Of a DNA stretch of 64,000 bases, positions 43,070-50,599 are shown in pieces. The notes below the pieces were generated by a model. That model did no database searches. It saw only the letters and a program-made list of their open reading frames with translations, and was not told where the DNA came from. Numbering within the stretch: position 1 is the first letter of the stretch; the number at the start of each line of letters is the position of its first letter. Source of the stretch: Limnohabitans sp. Bal53 (GTDB lineage Bacteria > Pseudomonadota > Gammaproteobacteria > Burkholderiales > Burkholderiaceae_C); NCBI RefSeq assembly GCF_003063355.1, contig NZ_NESH01000001.1, positions 124,001 to 188,000 on the forward strand, written 5' to 3'. A program made the position numbers and the translations under genes.

Positions 43070-43976
43070 ACCTGAGACTTGCCTCCTCCAGGAGTTCTGG
43101 AGTCATCGTCAAATAACGCTGTGTGGATTTAATTTTGATGTGGCCGAGATACGTCGCCAAATGGGGAAGGAGACGTTGTACATCCTCGTTAGATCGATAC
43201 CAGTGAATGACTCTGTGCACTGCAGCAGTGTGACGGAGGTCATGTAATCGCGGTGGTTTTTTTTCACCCGGTGGGGCACCTATTCTTGCAGCGTTTCTAA
43301 CCTGAACAAACCAATCGTTGACCTGCCTGTACCCAAGAGCAGAACCAGATCGGATGGCAAATACAGCTGAATCCACTCCGTCTGGCATTGGAAGAGAATT
43401 TCGTCGGATTATGTGGTGCTTGAGCTCCTCTGAAACCCTTTCACCCAGTGGGACCAGCCGCGTTTTGTAGAACTTGGTATCACGTACTGTGATGATTTTT
43501 TCAGCAAGATTGATGTCCGAAATCTTCAGCGACAAAGCTTCACTGACACGAAGTCCCGTGCCATACAACAAGATCAGAAGCGACTTCAGAGAAGATGCTT
43601 GCAATGGACAGCACGGATTGTTGATGACCACTGTGGCATCAAGTAATCGTTGAATCTCTTCAGTCGAGTAAACATGCGGCGTCAGCGATGGCGGCAATGC
43701 CGGGATATCGCTCGGCAGTGGTGCCTTGTCAACATATCCACGAGCTATGGCATATCGGTACAGTCCATTCAAGAGTTTGTATTTTAGGTACCAAGAGTTG
43801 CTAATTGAGCCAGATCCCATGAGGAATTTGGACACTGATTTAGGTGAGACCCTCTTGAATTCACAGTCGCCCACTGTCTTTGCGAATTGGTAAAGCGTGC
43901 GCTCAGCGCTTTCCAATCTGACACCGACCGATCGACGCGACACGAGATAGCAGCTGATGACTTGAGAGACTTTCAT
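43032..43976 (-). CDS. ritB: RIT tyrosine recombinase B
   Basis: A 314-residue tyrosine recombinase. Catalytic segments are LLYGTGLRVSEALSLKI, RLHDLRHTAAVHRVIHWYRS and YLGHIKIKSTQRYLTMTP, containing the R...H-x-x-R...H...Y residues. The start overlaps the ritA stop by 4 bp. The second box carries an insertion (VIHWYRSNEDVQRLLP), as expected for the RitB subgroup. Confidence 0.88.
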   Translation of the reverse strand: MKVSQVISCYLVSRRSVGVRLESAERTLYQFAKTVGDCEFKRVSPKSVSKFLMGSGSISNSWYLKYKLLNGLYRYAIARGYVDKAPLPSDIPALPPSLTPHVYSTEEIQRLLDATVVINNPCCPLQASSLKSLLILLYGTGLRVSEALSLKISDINLAEKIITVRDTKFYKTRLVPLGERVSEELKHHIIRRNSLPMPDGVDSAVFAIRSGSALGYRQVNDWFVQVRNAARIGAPPGEKKPPRLHDLRHTAAVHRVIHWYRSNEDVQRLLPHLATYLGHIKIKSTQRYLTMTPELLEEASLRFAVYAEMEVDHA

Positions 43977-45193
43977 GACAAGTCTCCCAGATCAAATGCC
44001 GCGACTTCACGTAATGCCCTCACATCTGTCTTGGCATACACCCTGGTTGCAGATGCACTCTGGTGACCAAGGTGATCACCAATTTCATTTAGATTGAACC
44101 CCTCTGAGAGCAGCCTGACGGCACATGCGTGACGGAGTGAATGTGGACCTGATCGCTTGATTGATACGCCAAGTTCTTTGATTCTGCGATGTACTGTTGT
44201 ACTCAATCCCGCTCGAGATATCGGAGATAGTGGGGCTGCAAATCGAATAAAAACTTCTGGGCATTCGACTGCAGGTCGAACGGTACTGATGTACTGATCT
44301 AAAGCGTCTGCCACAGAGGCGATCAGTGGATAGATCTGCGGTCTTCGATTCTTGGCGCGCTGAATCAACAGTGTTGAATTTTTTCGATCAATTTGATCGA
44401 GACGCAAGGAAGCGACCTCACATGTTCGCAACCCATAAATGGCCATCAGCATCATGATGGCCCGATCTCGAATGTCATTCGACGCGCCGGAATCCGCATT
44501 TGTCAGTAGACGCCGGACGTCGGGCCATTCAAGTGCTGAAGGCAACCCTTCATCCCTGTAAATTCGAGGGCGATCAATCAGTGTGGGTAGACGAGCATCA
44601 CATTTTCCCGTGGATGCAGCATGTCGCAGAAAGACCCGCAGCATGGTGACTATGTATGCGGATGAGGTTCTCCCCCAGTTTTTACCCATTTCCACGAAAT
44701 AAGCGTCGATGTCATGGATGTTGATCTGTGAGAATTTTTTTCCCCTGCCACCATACCAACAAAGAAATGATGTCAGTCGTTCTGTCCACTGCTCGATTGT
44801 CGAAGAGGACAGACCTCGTTCGTCGCGCATCCAAGATACGTAGCTTTCAAGCTCCTCGATGAAAAATTTCGGATTCTCTGGCTCTACCAGCCAGCCAAGA
44901 AATCGGAGCCATGGCTGACTGCATTTTTTCACTCCATAAATTGCACCAGGGCTCGGATTGCTTTCCGTGACAAGACCGACAATTTCATCAAATCGCTGTC
45001 GATCCATGCCATTTCGATCGCTGATTCGCATGTGGTTGGCAAATCGCAAAAGTGCCTGGCCTTTGACCTGCAAGGTGACACGCGTGCTTCCCGTCGAATG
45101 ACAGTGCTGTAGATAGCGCTCACGTTCCTGAGCGAATAAACCATCGCGCTGCCTCTGAATGGCATATTGCTTGGCGTATAGGTAGTCAAACAT
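43973..45193 (-). CDS. ritA: RIT tyrosine recombinase A
   Basis: A 406-residue tyrosine recombinase, the longest of the three as expected for RitA. N-terminal core-binding region about 95-190 (SYVSWMRDERGLSSSTIEQWTERLTSFLCW). Catalytic boxes MAIYGLRTCEVASLRLDQI, GPHSLRHACAVRLLSEGF and HLGHQSASATRVYAKTD. First gene of the trio; its promoter should lie within 45194-45300. Confidence 0.88.
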   Translation of the reverse strand: MFDYLYAKQYAIQRQRDGLFAQERERYLQHCHSTGSTRVTLQVKGQALLRFANHMRISDRNGMDRQRFDEIVGLVTESNPSPGAIYGVKKCSQPWLRFLGWLVEPENPKFFIEELESYVSWMRDERGLSSSTIEQWTERLTSFLCWYGGRGKKFSQINIHDIDAYFVEMGKNWGRTSSAYIVTMLRVFLRHAASTGKCDARLPTLIDRPRIYRDEGLPSALEWPDVRRLLTNADSGASNDIRDRAIMMLMAIYGLRTCEVASLRLDQIDRKNSTLLIQRAKNRRPQIYPLIASVADALDQYISTVRPAVECPEVFIRFAAPLSPISRAGLSTTVHRRIKELGVSIKRSGPHSLRHACAVRLLSEGFNLNEIGDHLGHQSASATRVYAKTDVRALREVAAFDLGDLS

Positions 45194-45298
45194 GGCAAGT
45201 CTCCAAAAGTTGGTGGACCTGCCAGCTGAACGCTGAAATTATGTTGTGTCAAGACACGGGTTGGAGATGCCCTTTCTAGTGAGAAACCAATCTTGGAT

Positions 45299-45325
45299 CA
45301 CATAAATATGGCCGCAACATAACGG
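45299..45325 (-). repeat. RIT subterminal inverted repeat
   Basis: A perfect inverted copy of 41942-41968. It lies 24 bp inside the right end; the true terminus is the palindrome that follows. Confidence 0.85.
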
Positions 45326-45327
45326 CA

Positions 45328-45349
45328 GTTATGTTGACGTCAACATAAC
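45328..45349. repeat. 22-bp palindrome at the RIT right end
   Basis: The sequence from 45328 to 45349 (GTTATGTTGAC / GTCAACATAAC) is a perfect palindrome. It starts with the same GTTATGTTG as the left end. It probably binds one or two recombinase protomers. Confidence 0.75.
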
Positions 45350-45416
45350 GCCCGCTACGCGGCCCGGCTGGGCTAGTGGCTCTGCCGCCACGCTGTCCAT
45401 CTTCTGCAATCAATGC

Positions 45417-45442
45417 CTTGGCTTTGCATCGGAACAGCGCGT
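45417..45442 (+). promoter_or_regulatory. dispersed leader motif, copy B
   Basis: CTTGGCTT at 45417 and CAGCGCGT at 45435-45442, 38 nt before the ATG at 45481. It is followed by an 8-codon mini-frame beginning ATGGAGTCATTG (45445-45468) whose stop overlaps the AGGAG of the next gene. The stretch ACAGCGCGTCAATGGAGTCA is shared exactly with copy C. Confidence 0.65.
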
Positions 45443-45480
45443 CAATGGAGTCATTGCCAAACGATTGAAGGAGCCACACC

Positions 45481-45744
45481 ATGACCCTCGACCTCGACAC
45501 CCTGATGCGCCAGATGACCGAGCAAAAGGCCAAAGACGCCTTGCTCACCGCCCGATCCACCCTGGAGCGCAGTCTGCGGGAGTTGGACCATTACATTGAG
45601 CGACTCGACACGGCCGAGACGCCGCAGGACAAATCGCAGGTGATGAACTGGGCGCTCAACGCCCTGGCCTGCAACATCACGCCCAACCTGCGCCTGGACC
45701 TCATCGCCAACGCGCAGGCGGAACTGGCCAGCGTCGCAAAATGA
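45481..45744 (+). CDS. small helical accessory protein, function unknown
   Basis: An 87-residue, mostly helical protein (LMRQMTEQKAKDALLTARSTLERSLRELDHYIERLDTAE) with probable coiled coil. No family recognised. An AAGGAG site precedes the ATG by 8 nt. It lies just past the RIT element and continues the plus-strand island. Confidence 0.6.
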   Translation: MTLDLDTLMRQMTEQKAKDALLTARSTLERSLRELDHYIERLDTAETPQDKSQVMNWALNALACNITPNLRLDLIANAQAELASVAK

Positions 45745-45774
45745 TCACGCTCTCAAAAAAATGATCTTATAAGC

Positions 45775-45800
45775 CTTGGCTTCCATGCCCTACAGCGCGT
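45775..45800 (+). promoter_or_regulatory. dispersed leader motif, copy C
   Basis: CTTGGCTT at 45775 and CAGCGCGT at 45793-45800, 49 nt before the ATG at 45850. The same ATGGAGTCAT follows as in copy B. Confidence 0.65.
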
Positions 45801-45849
45801 CAATGGAGTCATCGCCAACACAGAAACAGACACAGACATGGAGCCGACG

Positions 45850-46215
45850 ATGACTAGCACCCTGATCCCTGCCACCCAAAACGAAGCCTGGGGCTTTTGG
45901 GGCACGATGAATGATCAAGCCCAAACCGCCTGGCCAATCGCGATGACCGCGATTTCTGACGCCACCAACCAGCCTCTCGAATCGGTCCGCACCTTCCTGG
46001 ACAGCCGCCATGGTCGCCACTTTGCCGACGATGTGCTCAACGGCCTGCACGCCGGATTGAACCTGCAGGATGCGATCCACGCCGCCACCCAACGCTGGAT
46101 GGGCTGGACCATCGGCCGCCTGACCAGCAAGCAGCACGGGATTCCTAAGGGACTGCCTTACCTGACGGGCTTTGTGATTCACTGCGAGATCGTCGAAGAG
46201 GCACTGGCCGACTGA
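45850..46215 (+). CDS. accessory protein, function unknown
   Basis: A 121-residue protein (EAWGFWGTMNDQAQTAWPIAMTAISDATNQPLESVRTFLDSRHGRHFADDVLNGL) that I recall only as a conserved hypothetical on proteobacterial plasmids and islands. GGAG lies 6 nt before ATG 45850, so this start is preferred to 45838. Its end overlaps the convergent DUF7220-like gene by 37 bp. Confidence 0.6.
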   Translation: MTSTLIPATQNEAWGFWGTMNDQAQTAWPIAMTAISDATNQPLESVRTFLDSRHGRHFADDVLNGLHAGLNLQDAIHAATQRWMGWTIGRLTSKQHGIPKGLPYLTGFVIHCEIVEEALAD

Positions 46216-46427
46216 CGCACCCGCAGCGCCTCAAAGCCCCGGCGCAGCGCGTAGCTGCGCACGATCGACACAGCTGTGAAGATCAAGCCGATCAGCAGGT
46301 TTTCGGTGACGGTCACGGCCAGGCCGAACAGCGGGAACACCGCCATCTGCGTGATCACCGCAACCCCGTAACCTACCAGCACATTGGCCAGCGATTCCAT
46401 CAGGGACATCAGGCGCGACTGCTTCAT
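46179..46427 (-). CDS. small membrane protein (DUF7220-like)
   Basis: An 82-residue protein with two membrane segments (VLVGYGVAVITQMAVFPLFGLAV and NLLIGLIFTAVSIVRSYAL). It resembles DUF7220, often encoded beside phage methyltransferases. Function unknown. It is coupled to the methyltransferase upstream by a 4-bp overlap. Confidence 0.65.
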   Translation of the reverse strand: MKQSRLMSLMESLANVLVGYGVAVITQMAVFPLFGLAVTVTENLLIGLIFTAVSIVRSYALRRGFEALRVRQSASASSTISQ

Positions 46428-47716
46428 GCGTTGGCCTCCTCTGTGTTTGCTGTGATCTCTGCGCCAGCCACTGCCGCCAGATCATTGAACTTGGCCGCAT
46501 CCGATTCCCGGTAGGCTTCTTGCCCGCTCCAGTCCTGCCAACGACGCACGATCACATCCACGTATTTGGGATCGAGTTCGATCAGCCAACCGATGCGGCC
46601 GGTTTTTTCAGCGGCGATGAGGGTGGTGCCGGAGCCACCGAACGGGTCCAGCACGATGTCGCCCGGACGGCTGGAATTCCGAATCGCCCGCTCGACCAGT
46701 TCCACTGGCTTCATGGTCGGGTGCAGGTCGTTCTTCTGGGGCTTCTTGATGTTCCACACGTCGCCCTGGTCGCGGTCACCGCACCAGTGGCGGTTCTCTC
46801 CTTCGGGCCAGCCGTAAAGGATAGGCTCGTACTGGCGCTGGTAGTCCGCGCGGCCGAGCGTGAAGGTGTTCTTGGCCCAGATGATGAAGGTGGACCATTT
46901 GCCACCGGCAGCACGGAATGCAGACTGCAGCGTGTCGAGTTCGCTGGACGACATGGCCACATAGACGGCTCCGCTACAGCGCTCCAGGATCGGCGTCATG
47001 GCTGCCAGCAGGAAATCGTAGAAACCATCGCCCAGGTTGTCATTCAGGATCGGACGGTCCTTGCCGCGCATCTTGTCCTTGGCGCTGTTGGCATAGTCCA
47101 CGTTGTACGGTGGATCGGTGAAGACCATGGCGGCCTTGCCATCGGCCATCAGCAGCTCGTAGCTCTTGGGATCGGTGGCATCGCCGCACACCAGCCGGTG
47201 ATTACCCAGCTCCCAAACATCACCCGGACGGGAGATCGGAGTGGCCGACACTTCGGGCACTGCATCGTCGTCGGTCTGGCCATCGACCGTGGTCTCTTCG
47301 CCGGCCATGATCTCGGCCAAGGCATCGGCATCGAAGCCAGTAATGTTCAGGTTGAAGCCATCTTCCTGCAAGGACTGCAGCTCGATGCGCAGCATGGCGT
47401 CGTCCCAGCCAGCGTTTTCTGCGATGCGGTTGTCTGCAATGATCAGCGCGCGGCGCTGAGTGGGCGACAGGTGATCGAGCACGACCACGGGCACAGTTTC
47501 CAGGCCCAGCTTTTGCGCGGCAGCCAGCCGTCCGTGACCGGCGACGATCACCCCGTCAGAGCCAGCCAGGATCGGATTGGTGAATCCGAACTCGACGATG
47601 GACGCAGCGATCTGCGCCACCTGCTCTTCGGAGTGGGTACGGGCGTTACGGGCGTAGGGTACCAGTTTGTCGGTGGGCCAACGCTCAATGTGGGTGGAGA
47701 GCCAGGGTTCAGACAT
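46424..47716 (-). CDS. ParB-DNA methyltransferase fusion (second)
   Basis: A 430-residue protein with a ParB N-terminal domain (about 15-110; VPYARNARTHSEEQVAQIAASI, VAGHGRLAAAQKLG) and a DNA methyltransferase domain in the beta order: catalytic FTDPPYNVDYANS, then the SAM-binding DPFGGSGTTLIAAEKTGR near the end. It should modify adenine-N6 or cytosine-N4. No restriction enzyme is nearby, so it is probably an orphan phage enzyme for protection or regulation. Starts at 47716, overlapping the first fusion by 8 bp. Confidence 0.88.
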   Translation of the reverse strand: MSEPWLSTHIERWPTDKLVPYARNARTHSEEQVAQIAASIVEFGFTNPILAGSDGVIVAGHGRLAAAQKLGLETVPVVVLDHLSPTQRRALIIADNRIAENAGWDDAMLRIELQSLQEDGFNLNITGFDADALAEIMAGEETTVDGQTDDDAVPEVSATPISRPGDVWELGNHRLVCGDATDPKSYELLMADGKAAMVFTDPPYNVDYANSAKDKMRGKDRPILNDNLGDGFYDFLLAAMTPILERCSGAVYVAMSSSELDTLQSAFRAAGGKWSTFIIWAKNTFTLGRADYQRQYEPILYGWPEGENRHWCGDRDQGDVWNIKKPQKNDLHPTMKPVELVERAIRNSSRPGDIVLDPFGGSGTTLIAAEKTGRIGWLIELDPKYVDVIVRRWQDWSGQEAYRESDAAKFNDLAAVAGAEITANTEEANA

Positions 47717-49115
47717 GAGTGGATTCGCTTTGTCGTTGTTGGGCGATGGCCTCAAAGGTCTCGCCTGTGGCGGCCAATGTCACCGGCACGCCGGGGAAGT
47801 TCTGTTGGAAACGGATCAGCGCCACATCGATGTACTCGGGCGCAATCTCCACCGCACGGCCAATCCGACCGGTACGCTGGGCCGCCATCAGCGTGGTGCC
47901 GCTGCCGCCAAAGGGCTCAAACACGATCTCGCCTTCATCGGTGTAAGCCTCGATGACCTCGACCGGCAACGTCACCGGGAAGACGGCTGGGTGATCGATG
48001 TCCTTGCCGATCTTTCCCTTGTGGCGCATGACCCGGATGACCGAGTCGGGGATGCGGTGGTCTTGCGTGGGCTGGCCCGCAGCGGTCCAGCCGTTGACCT
48101 GGCCATCCTTGCCGCGCATGGCAGTGGAGGATCCGTCGGCGCGCAGATGGGTCTCCTGGCCAGCAAACTTGCAAGGCACCGTCTTGTTGGGTTTGCGCGT
48201 CTGGCGGTTGAAGTGGAAGATGAATTCGAAGCTGGGCGCCAGACGTCCTTGCCAATCCCCCGGCATCCCCGGCCCCTGGTCCCAGACGTACCAGGCAAAG
48301 CGCCGCCAGCCTTGGCTGCGCATCCAATCGAGCCAGATGTCCCAATAAGGGATGAACTCGTTGTCGCGATGGATCAGACCCAGATTGACCAGCACCTGAC
48401 CGTCGGCGGCCATGGGCACTTGCGCAAACACGCCGCGCATCAGGCGATCCCAGTCGGCGATGCCGCCGGAGGTGTAGTCGCGCTGGTTGCCGTAGGGCGG
48501 CGAGGTGAAGCATAGGCTGGCCTGCTCGCCCTGCATCAGGGTGGCGACCACGGATGGATCGCTGGAATCGCCGCAGATCAGGCGGTGCGGGCCCAGTTGC
48601 CAGACGTCCCCTGGGCGGGAGATCGGCTGCTTGGGAGGCGCTGGGACATCATCATCCTCATCGCTGGCCGGTTCTTCATCGGTATCCGAACCCTCCGTCT
48701 CTGCAATGTCAGCCAGCATCTGGGCCAGTTCGTCATCGTCGAATCCGGTGAGCAGCAGGTCGTAGCCCGCCTCGGACAACTCGGCCAGTTCGAGCGCCAG
48801 CAGTTCGTCATCCCAACCAGCGTCGAGCGCCAGGCGGTTGTCGGCAATCACGTAGGCGCGCTTTTGCGCAGGGGTCAGGTGCCCCAGTTCAATGACAGGG
48901 ACGTTCGGCAGTTCCAGTTTGCGCGCAGCCGCCAGACGACCATGACCCGCAATGATGCCGTTGTCGCCATCGACCAGGATGGGTTGCGTCCAGCCAAACT
49001 CCACGATGCTGGCCGCGATCTTGGCAATCTGGGCCGGCGAATGCGTACGCGGATTGCGCGCGTACGGCAACAGCGCATCGATCGGGCGGTATTCGATCTG
49101 CAGGTTTGGCGTCAT
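47709..49115 (-). CDS. ParB-DNA methyltransferase fusion (first)
   Basis: A 468-residue protein built like its neighbour: ParB domain (LPYARNPRTHSPAQIAKIAASI, IAGHGRLAAARKLE), an acidic linker near residues 150-165, then a methyltransferase domain with FTSPPYGNQRDYT and FEPFGGSGTTLMAAQRTGR. SPPY instead of DPPY suggests N4-cytosine or an alternate specificity. No ribosome site is seen and a terminator hairpin ends about 8 nt before the ATG, suggesting attenuation. The two fusions are paralogous over the ParB part but have different target regions. Confidence 0.87.
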   Translation of the reverse strand: MTPNLQIEYRPIDALLPYARNPRTHSPAQIAKIAASIVEFGWTQPILVDGDNGIIAGHGRLAAARKLELPNVPVIELGHLTPAQKRAYVIADNRLALDAGWDDELLALELAELSEAGYDLLLTGFDDDELAQMLADIAETEGSDTDEEPASDEDDDVPAPPKQPISRPGDVWQLGPHRLICGDSSDPSVVATLMQGEQASLCFTSPPYGNQRDYTSGGIADWDRLMRGVFAQVPMAADGQVLVNLGLIHRDNEFIPYWDIWLDWMRSQGWRRFAWYVWDQGPGMPGDWQGRLAPSFEFIFHFNRQTRKPNKTVPCKFAGQETHLRADGSSTAMRGKDGQVNGWTAAGQPTQDHRIPDSVIRVMRHKGKIGKDIDHPAVFPVTLPVEVIEAYTDEGEIVFEPFGGSGTTLMAAQRTGRIGRAVEIAPEYIDVALIRFQQNFPGVPVTLAATGETFEAIAQQRQSESTHV

Positions 49116-49122
49116 GGAATTG

Positions 49123-49154
49123 AAAAACCCGCCGAGCGTTGCCGCCGGGCGGGT
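49123..49154 (-). terminator. attenuator-like terminator at the methyltransferase start
   Basis: ACCCGCC (49127-49133) pairs with GGCGGGT (49148-49154); on the minus strand the stem is followed by a run of T (49123-49127). The run ends only 8 nt before the ATG of the first methyltransferase fusion, so the hairpin would both end transcription and block ribosome access. Confidence 0.7.
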
Positions 49155-49172
49155 GAGAAATATTCAGAGGGT

Positions 49173-49227
49173 GGTAACTGTCAGGGGCGGTGGTAACCAC
49201 AGGCCGGTAACCTGGCCGGGTGGTAAC
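49173..49227. repeat. four GGTAAC repeats
   Basis: GGTAAC occurs at 49173, 49192, 49206 and 49222; on the minus strand three read GTTACCACC and one GTTACCGG. They lie just upstream of the attenuator hairpin and are candidate binding sites for a repressor or the ParB domains. Confidence 0.6.
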
Positions 49228-49301
49228 CTCATTTCAGGGGCAGACGCTATCGAAATCTCGCGCTGTTGCCCCCCGCATACCGCTTTGACCAGGAAGGACC
49301 C

Positions 49302-49328
49302 GTCAGATGTGTCAGATCCGTCAGAGCA
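49302..49328. repeat. three 9-bp GTCAGA tandem repeats
   Basis: GTCAGATGT, GTCAGATCC and GTCAGAGCA lie in direct tandem with exact 9-bp period. A second related word, GTCTGAC, occurs at 50600-50606. No gene occupies this stretch. Confidence 0.55.
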
Positions 49329-49470
49329 CGTTGGGTTTTGATGGTCAAAAGCGTTTTGCGCTTCTTTCCTGACCGTACACAAACTGTAGACCAAAACCGG
49401 GCAAAACGCGACAGGGGTGATTTTGTCGAATCCTGCCATTCACCCCCATCTCTACGCAGCCATTGTCAAC

Positions 49471-49510
49471 TTCATCTAACTTCATCTAACTTCATCTGAT
49501 TTCATCTAAT
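49471..49510. repeat. four 10-bp tandem repeats
   Basis: TTCATCTAAC, TTCATCTAAC, TTCATCTGAT and TTCATCTAAT follow each other with exact 10-bp period and run into the stop codon of the DUF6362-like gene. Period and length fit iterons, one face of the helix. Confidence 0.65.
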
Positions 49511-49898
49511 GCCCCTTGTTCAAGTGTAGGGTGACCAGATGGATGGCTGCGTCATAGCGCCGCTGCGCAGTTCTTGCCGCGCAGGCAAAGCGCCGACCGA
49601 TCTGCTCCCATCGATAACGGTTCGAGCGCATCCAGACCAGGTGTCGCTGCTCCACCTCCAGCCACTGCACCCAACGCATGGTCTCGAGCATCTTTTCCAC
49701 CGCTTGTGGGCTGGGCGGTATCGGCCGATACAGCCGCTCGGGGTCGGGGTAACGCTCGGGCACCTGCATAGCAAGCGTCATCCACGGGTTGAAGTAGCCA
49801 CCAGGCCTGACCCGGGGCAACTTGTGCGCGGTCTCGGCAGCCTCGGCAAACCGGGCGGCCACCTCGTCCACAGTCCATTCGGTTCGGGTATCAGCCAT
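49506..49898 (-). CDS. DUF6362-like phage protein
   Basis: A 130-residue protein (WTVDEVAARFAEAAETAHKLPRVRPGGYFNPWMTLAMQ, then QRHLVWMRSNRYRWEQIGRRFACAARTAQRRYDAAIHLV). The C-terminal part looks like a sigma-70 region 4-type HTH. It matches DUF6362, common in phage early regions; a regulatory role is likely. ATG 49898 is chosen, as the upstream frame overlaps the next gene. Confidence 0.65.
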   Translation of the reverse strand: MADTRTEWTVDEVAARFAEAAETAHKLPRVRPGGYFNPWMTLAMQVPERYPDPERLYRPIPPSPQAVEKMLETMRWVQWLEVEQRHLVWMRSNRYRWEQIGRRFACAARTAQRRYDAAIHLVTLHLNKGH

Positions 49899-50100
49899 GA
49901 CGCTTACCTCCATCCCCGTAAAGACGTTCGCCCAGCCTGCGCACGAACTGTTTCTCCACCCAGTCAAGCCGTTCGTCCTGTTCGGACACCACCAGGATGT
50001 GGTCGTTGCGCCAGCCATCGCGCTTGACGGCGTCCAGGTCCGGCGTGGTGGGCTGCAGGTTGCCCAGGGGGCAGCGGTAGCGGTATTGCGGCACTTTCAT
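49891..50100 (-). CDS. small phage protein, function unknown
   Basis: A 69-residue basic protein (VPQYRYRCPLGNLQPTTPDLDAVKRDGWRNDHILVVSEQDERLDWVEKQFVRRLGERLYG) with no recognised domain. Starts 1 bp after the RuvC-like stop and overlaps the DUF6362-like gene by 8 bp. Confidence 0.55.
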   Translation of the reverse strand: MKVPQYRYRCPLGNLQPTTPDLDAVKRDGWRNDHILVVSEQDERLDWVEKQFVRRLGERLYGDGGKRHG

Positions 50101-50101
50101 G

Positions 50102-50575
50102 TCACACCCCCTCCGTGGTCATTTCACGGGCCAGGTACAACAAGGCGATGGCATCCGCTTCGTTGTCGTCGGTCGGAGCATGGCCACGGGCACGGACGGA
50201 TGCCACCATCTCACCCTTACTGGCGTTGCCTTTGCCAGTGGCGTGCTTCTTGATCGTGCCAACCGGGATGCCCTGGTACGGGATCTGGTGGTGCTCGCAC
50301 CAGGCGGTGAGCTGGCCCATGAATCCGCCGTAGGCATGCGCGGCATCCACACCGACGTGGCGGCGGACTTCTTCGAAGACCACCTGGTCAATGCCGTCAT
50401 TGCACTGCTTGATGTCGGTGAGCCAACGCTTGAACCGAAGGAAGCGCATGCCGCCGCCCTCGAAGCGCTGGGGTTTGAAGGATTGGCTGCCACTGCTGAT
50501 GCTACCGTCGCGGCAGGCCAGTGCCCAGCCCGTGGTGGTGCCCAGATCGAGGGCGAGGATGGTCGTTGTGTTCAT
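50102..50575 (-). CDS. RuvC-like Holliday junction resolvase
   Basis: A 157-residue nuclease with an RNase H fold. Metal ligands are probably D10 (ILALDLGTTTGWA), E in QVVFEEVRRH, and D residues in DDNEADAIALLYLA. Phage-type RuvC proteins resolve branched DNA before packaging. It belongs to the early operon with primase and Cas4-like nuclease. Confidence 0.85.
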   Translation of the reverse strand: MNTTTILALDLGTTTGWALACRDGSISSGSQSFKPQRFEGGGMRFLRFKRWLTDIKQCNDGIDQVVFEEVRRHVGVDAAHAYGGFMGQLTAWCEHHQIPYQGIPVGTIKKHATGKGNASKGEMVASVRARGHAPTDDNEADAIALLYLAREMTTEGV

Positions 50576-50599
50576 GTTGTCAGTCCTTGTTTTGTTTGG

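Larger units (their letters stand above)
41944..45349. mobile_element. RIT element (recombinase in trio)
   Basis: A 3,406-bp element holding three overlapping tyrosine recombinase genes on the minus strand, as in RIT elements. The left end (41944-41968) is repeated inverted at 45299-45323, and the right terminus CAACATAAC (45341-45349) mirrors the left GTTATGTTG. The element is flanked by GCCC on both sides (41940-41943, 45350-45353), a likely 4-bp target duplication; removing it restores a reading frame. It lies in the plus-strand island of the prophage. Confidence 0.85.
49116..49505. other. repeat-rich intergenic region
   Basis: A 390-bp stretch without a believable gene. Its contents are the hairpin at 49123-49154, the GGTAAC set, the GTCAGA set and the 10-bp tandem set. 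It could be a regulatory region for the methyltransferases or a replication origin; the nearest replication gene is 1.6 kb away. Confidence 0.5.

Noticed and set aside
46520..47956. 478-codon open frame on the plus strand
   Set aside because: Antisense to the ParB-methyltransferase genes with intact catalytic motifs.
49327..49360. Possible further copy of the leader motif (GTTGGGTTTTGATGG region)
   Set aside because: Similarity is limited to the first half, CAGCGCGT is absent at the 18-nt phase, and no plus-strand gene follows.
49266..49499. 77-codon frame in the repeat region
   Set aside because: The frame is made of tandem repeats and lacks a ribosome site.
49471..49510. CRISPR array
   Set aside because: Four 10-bp units without spacers; no cas1/cas2 genes.
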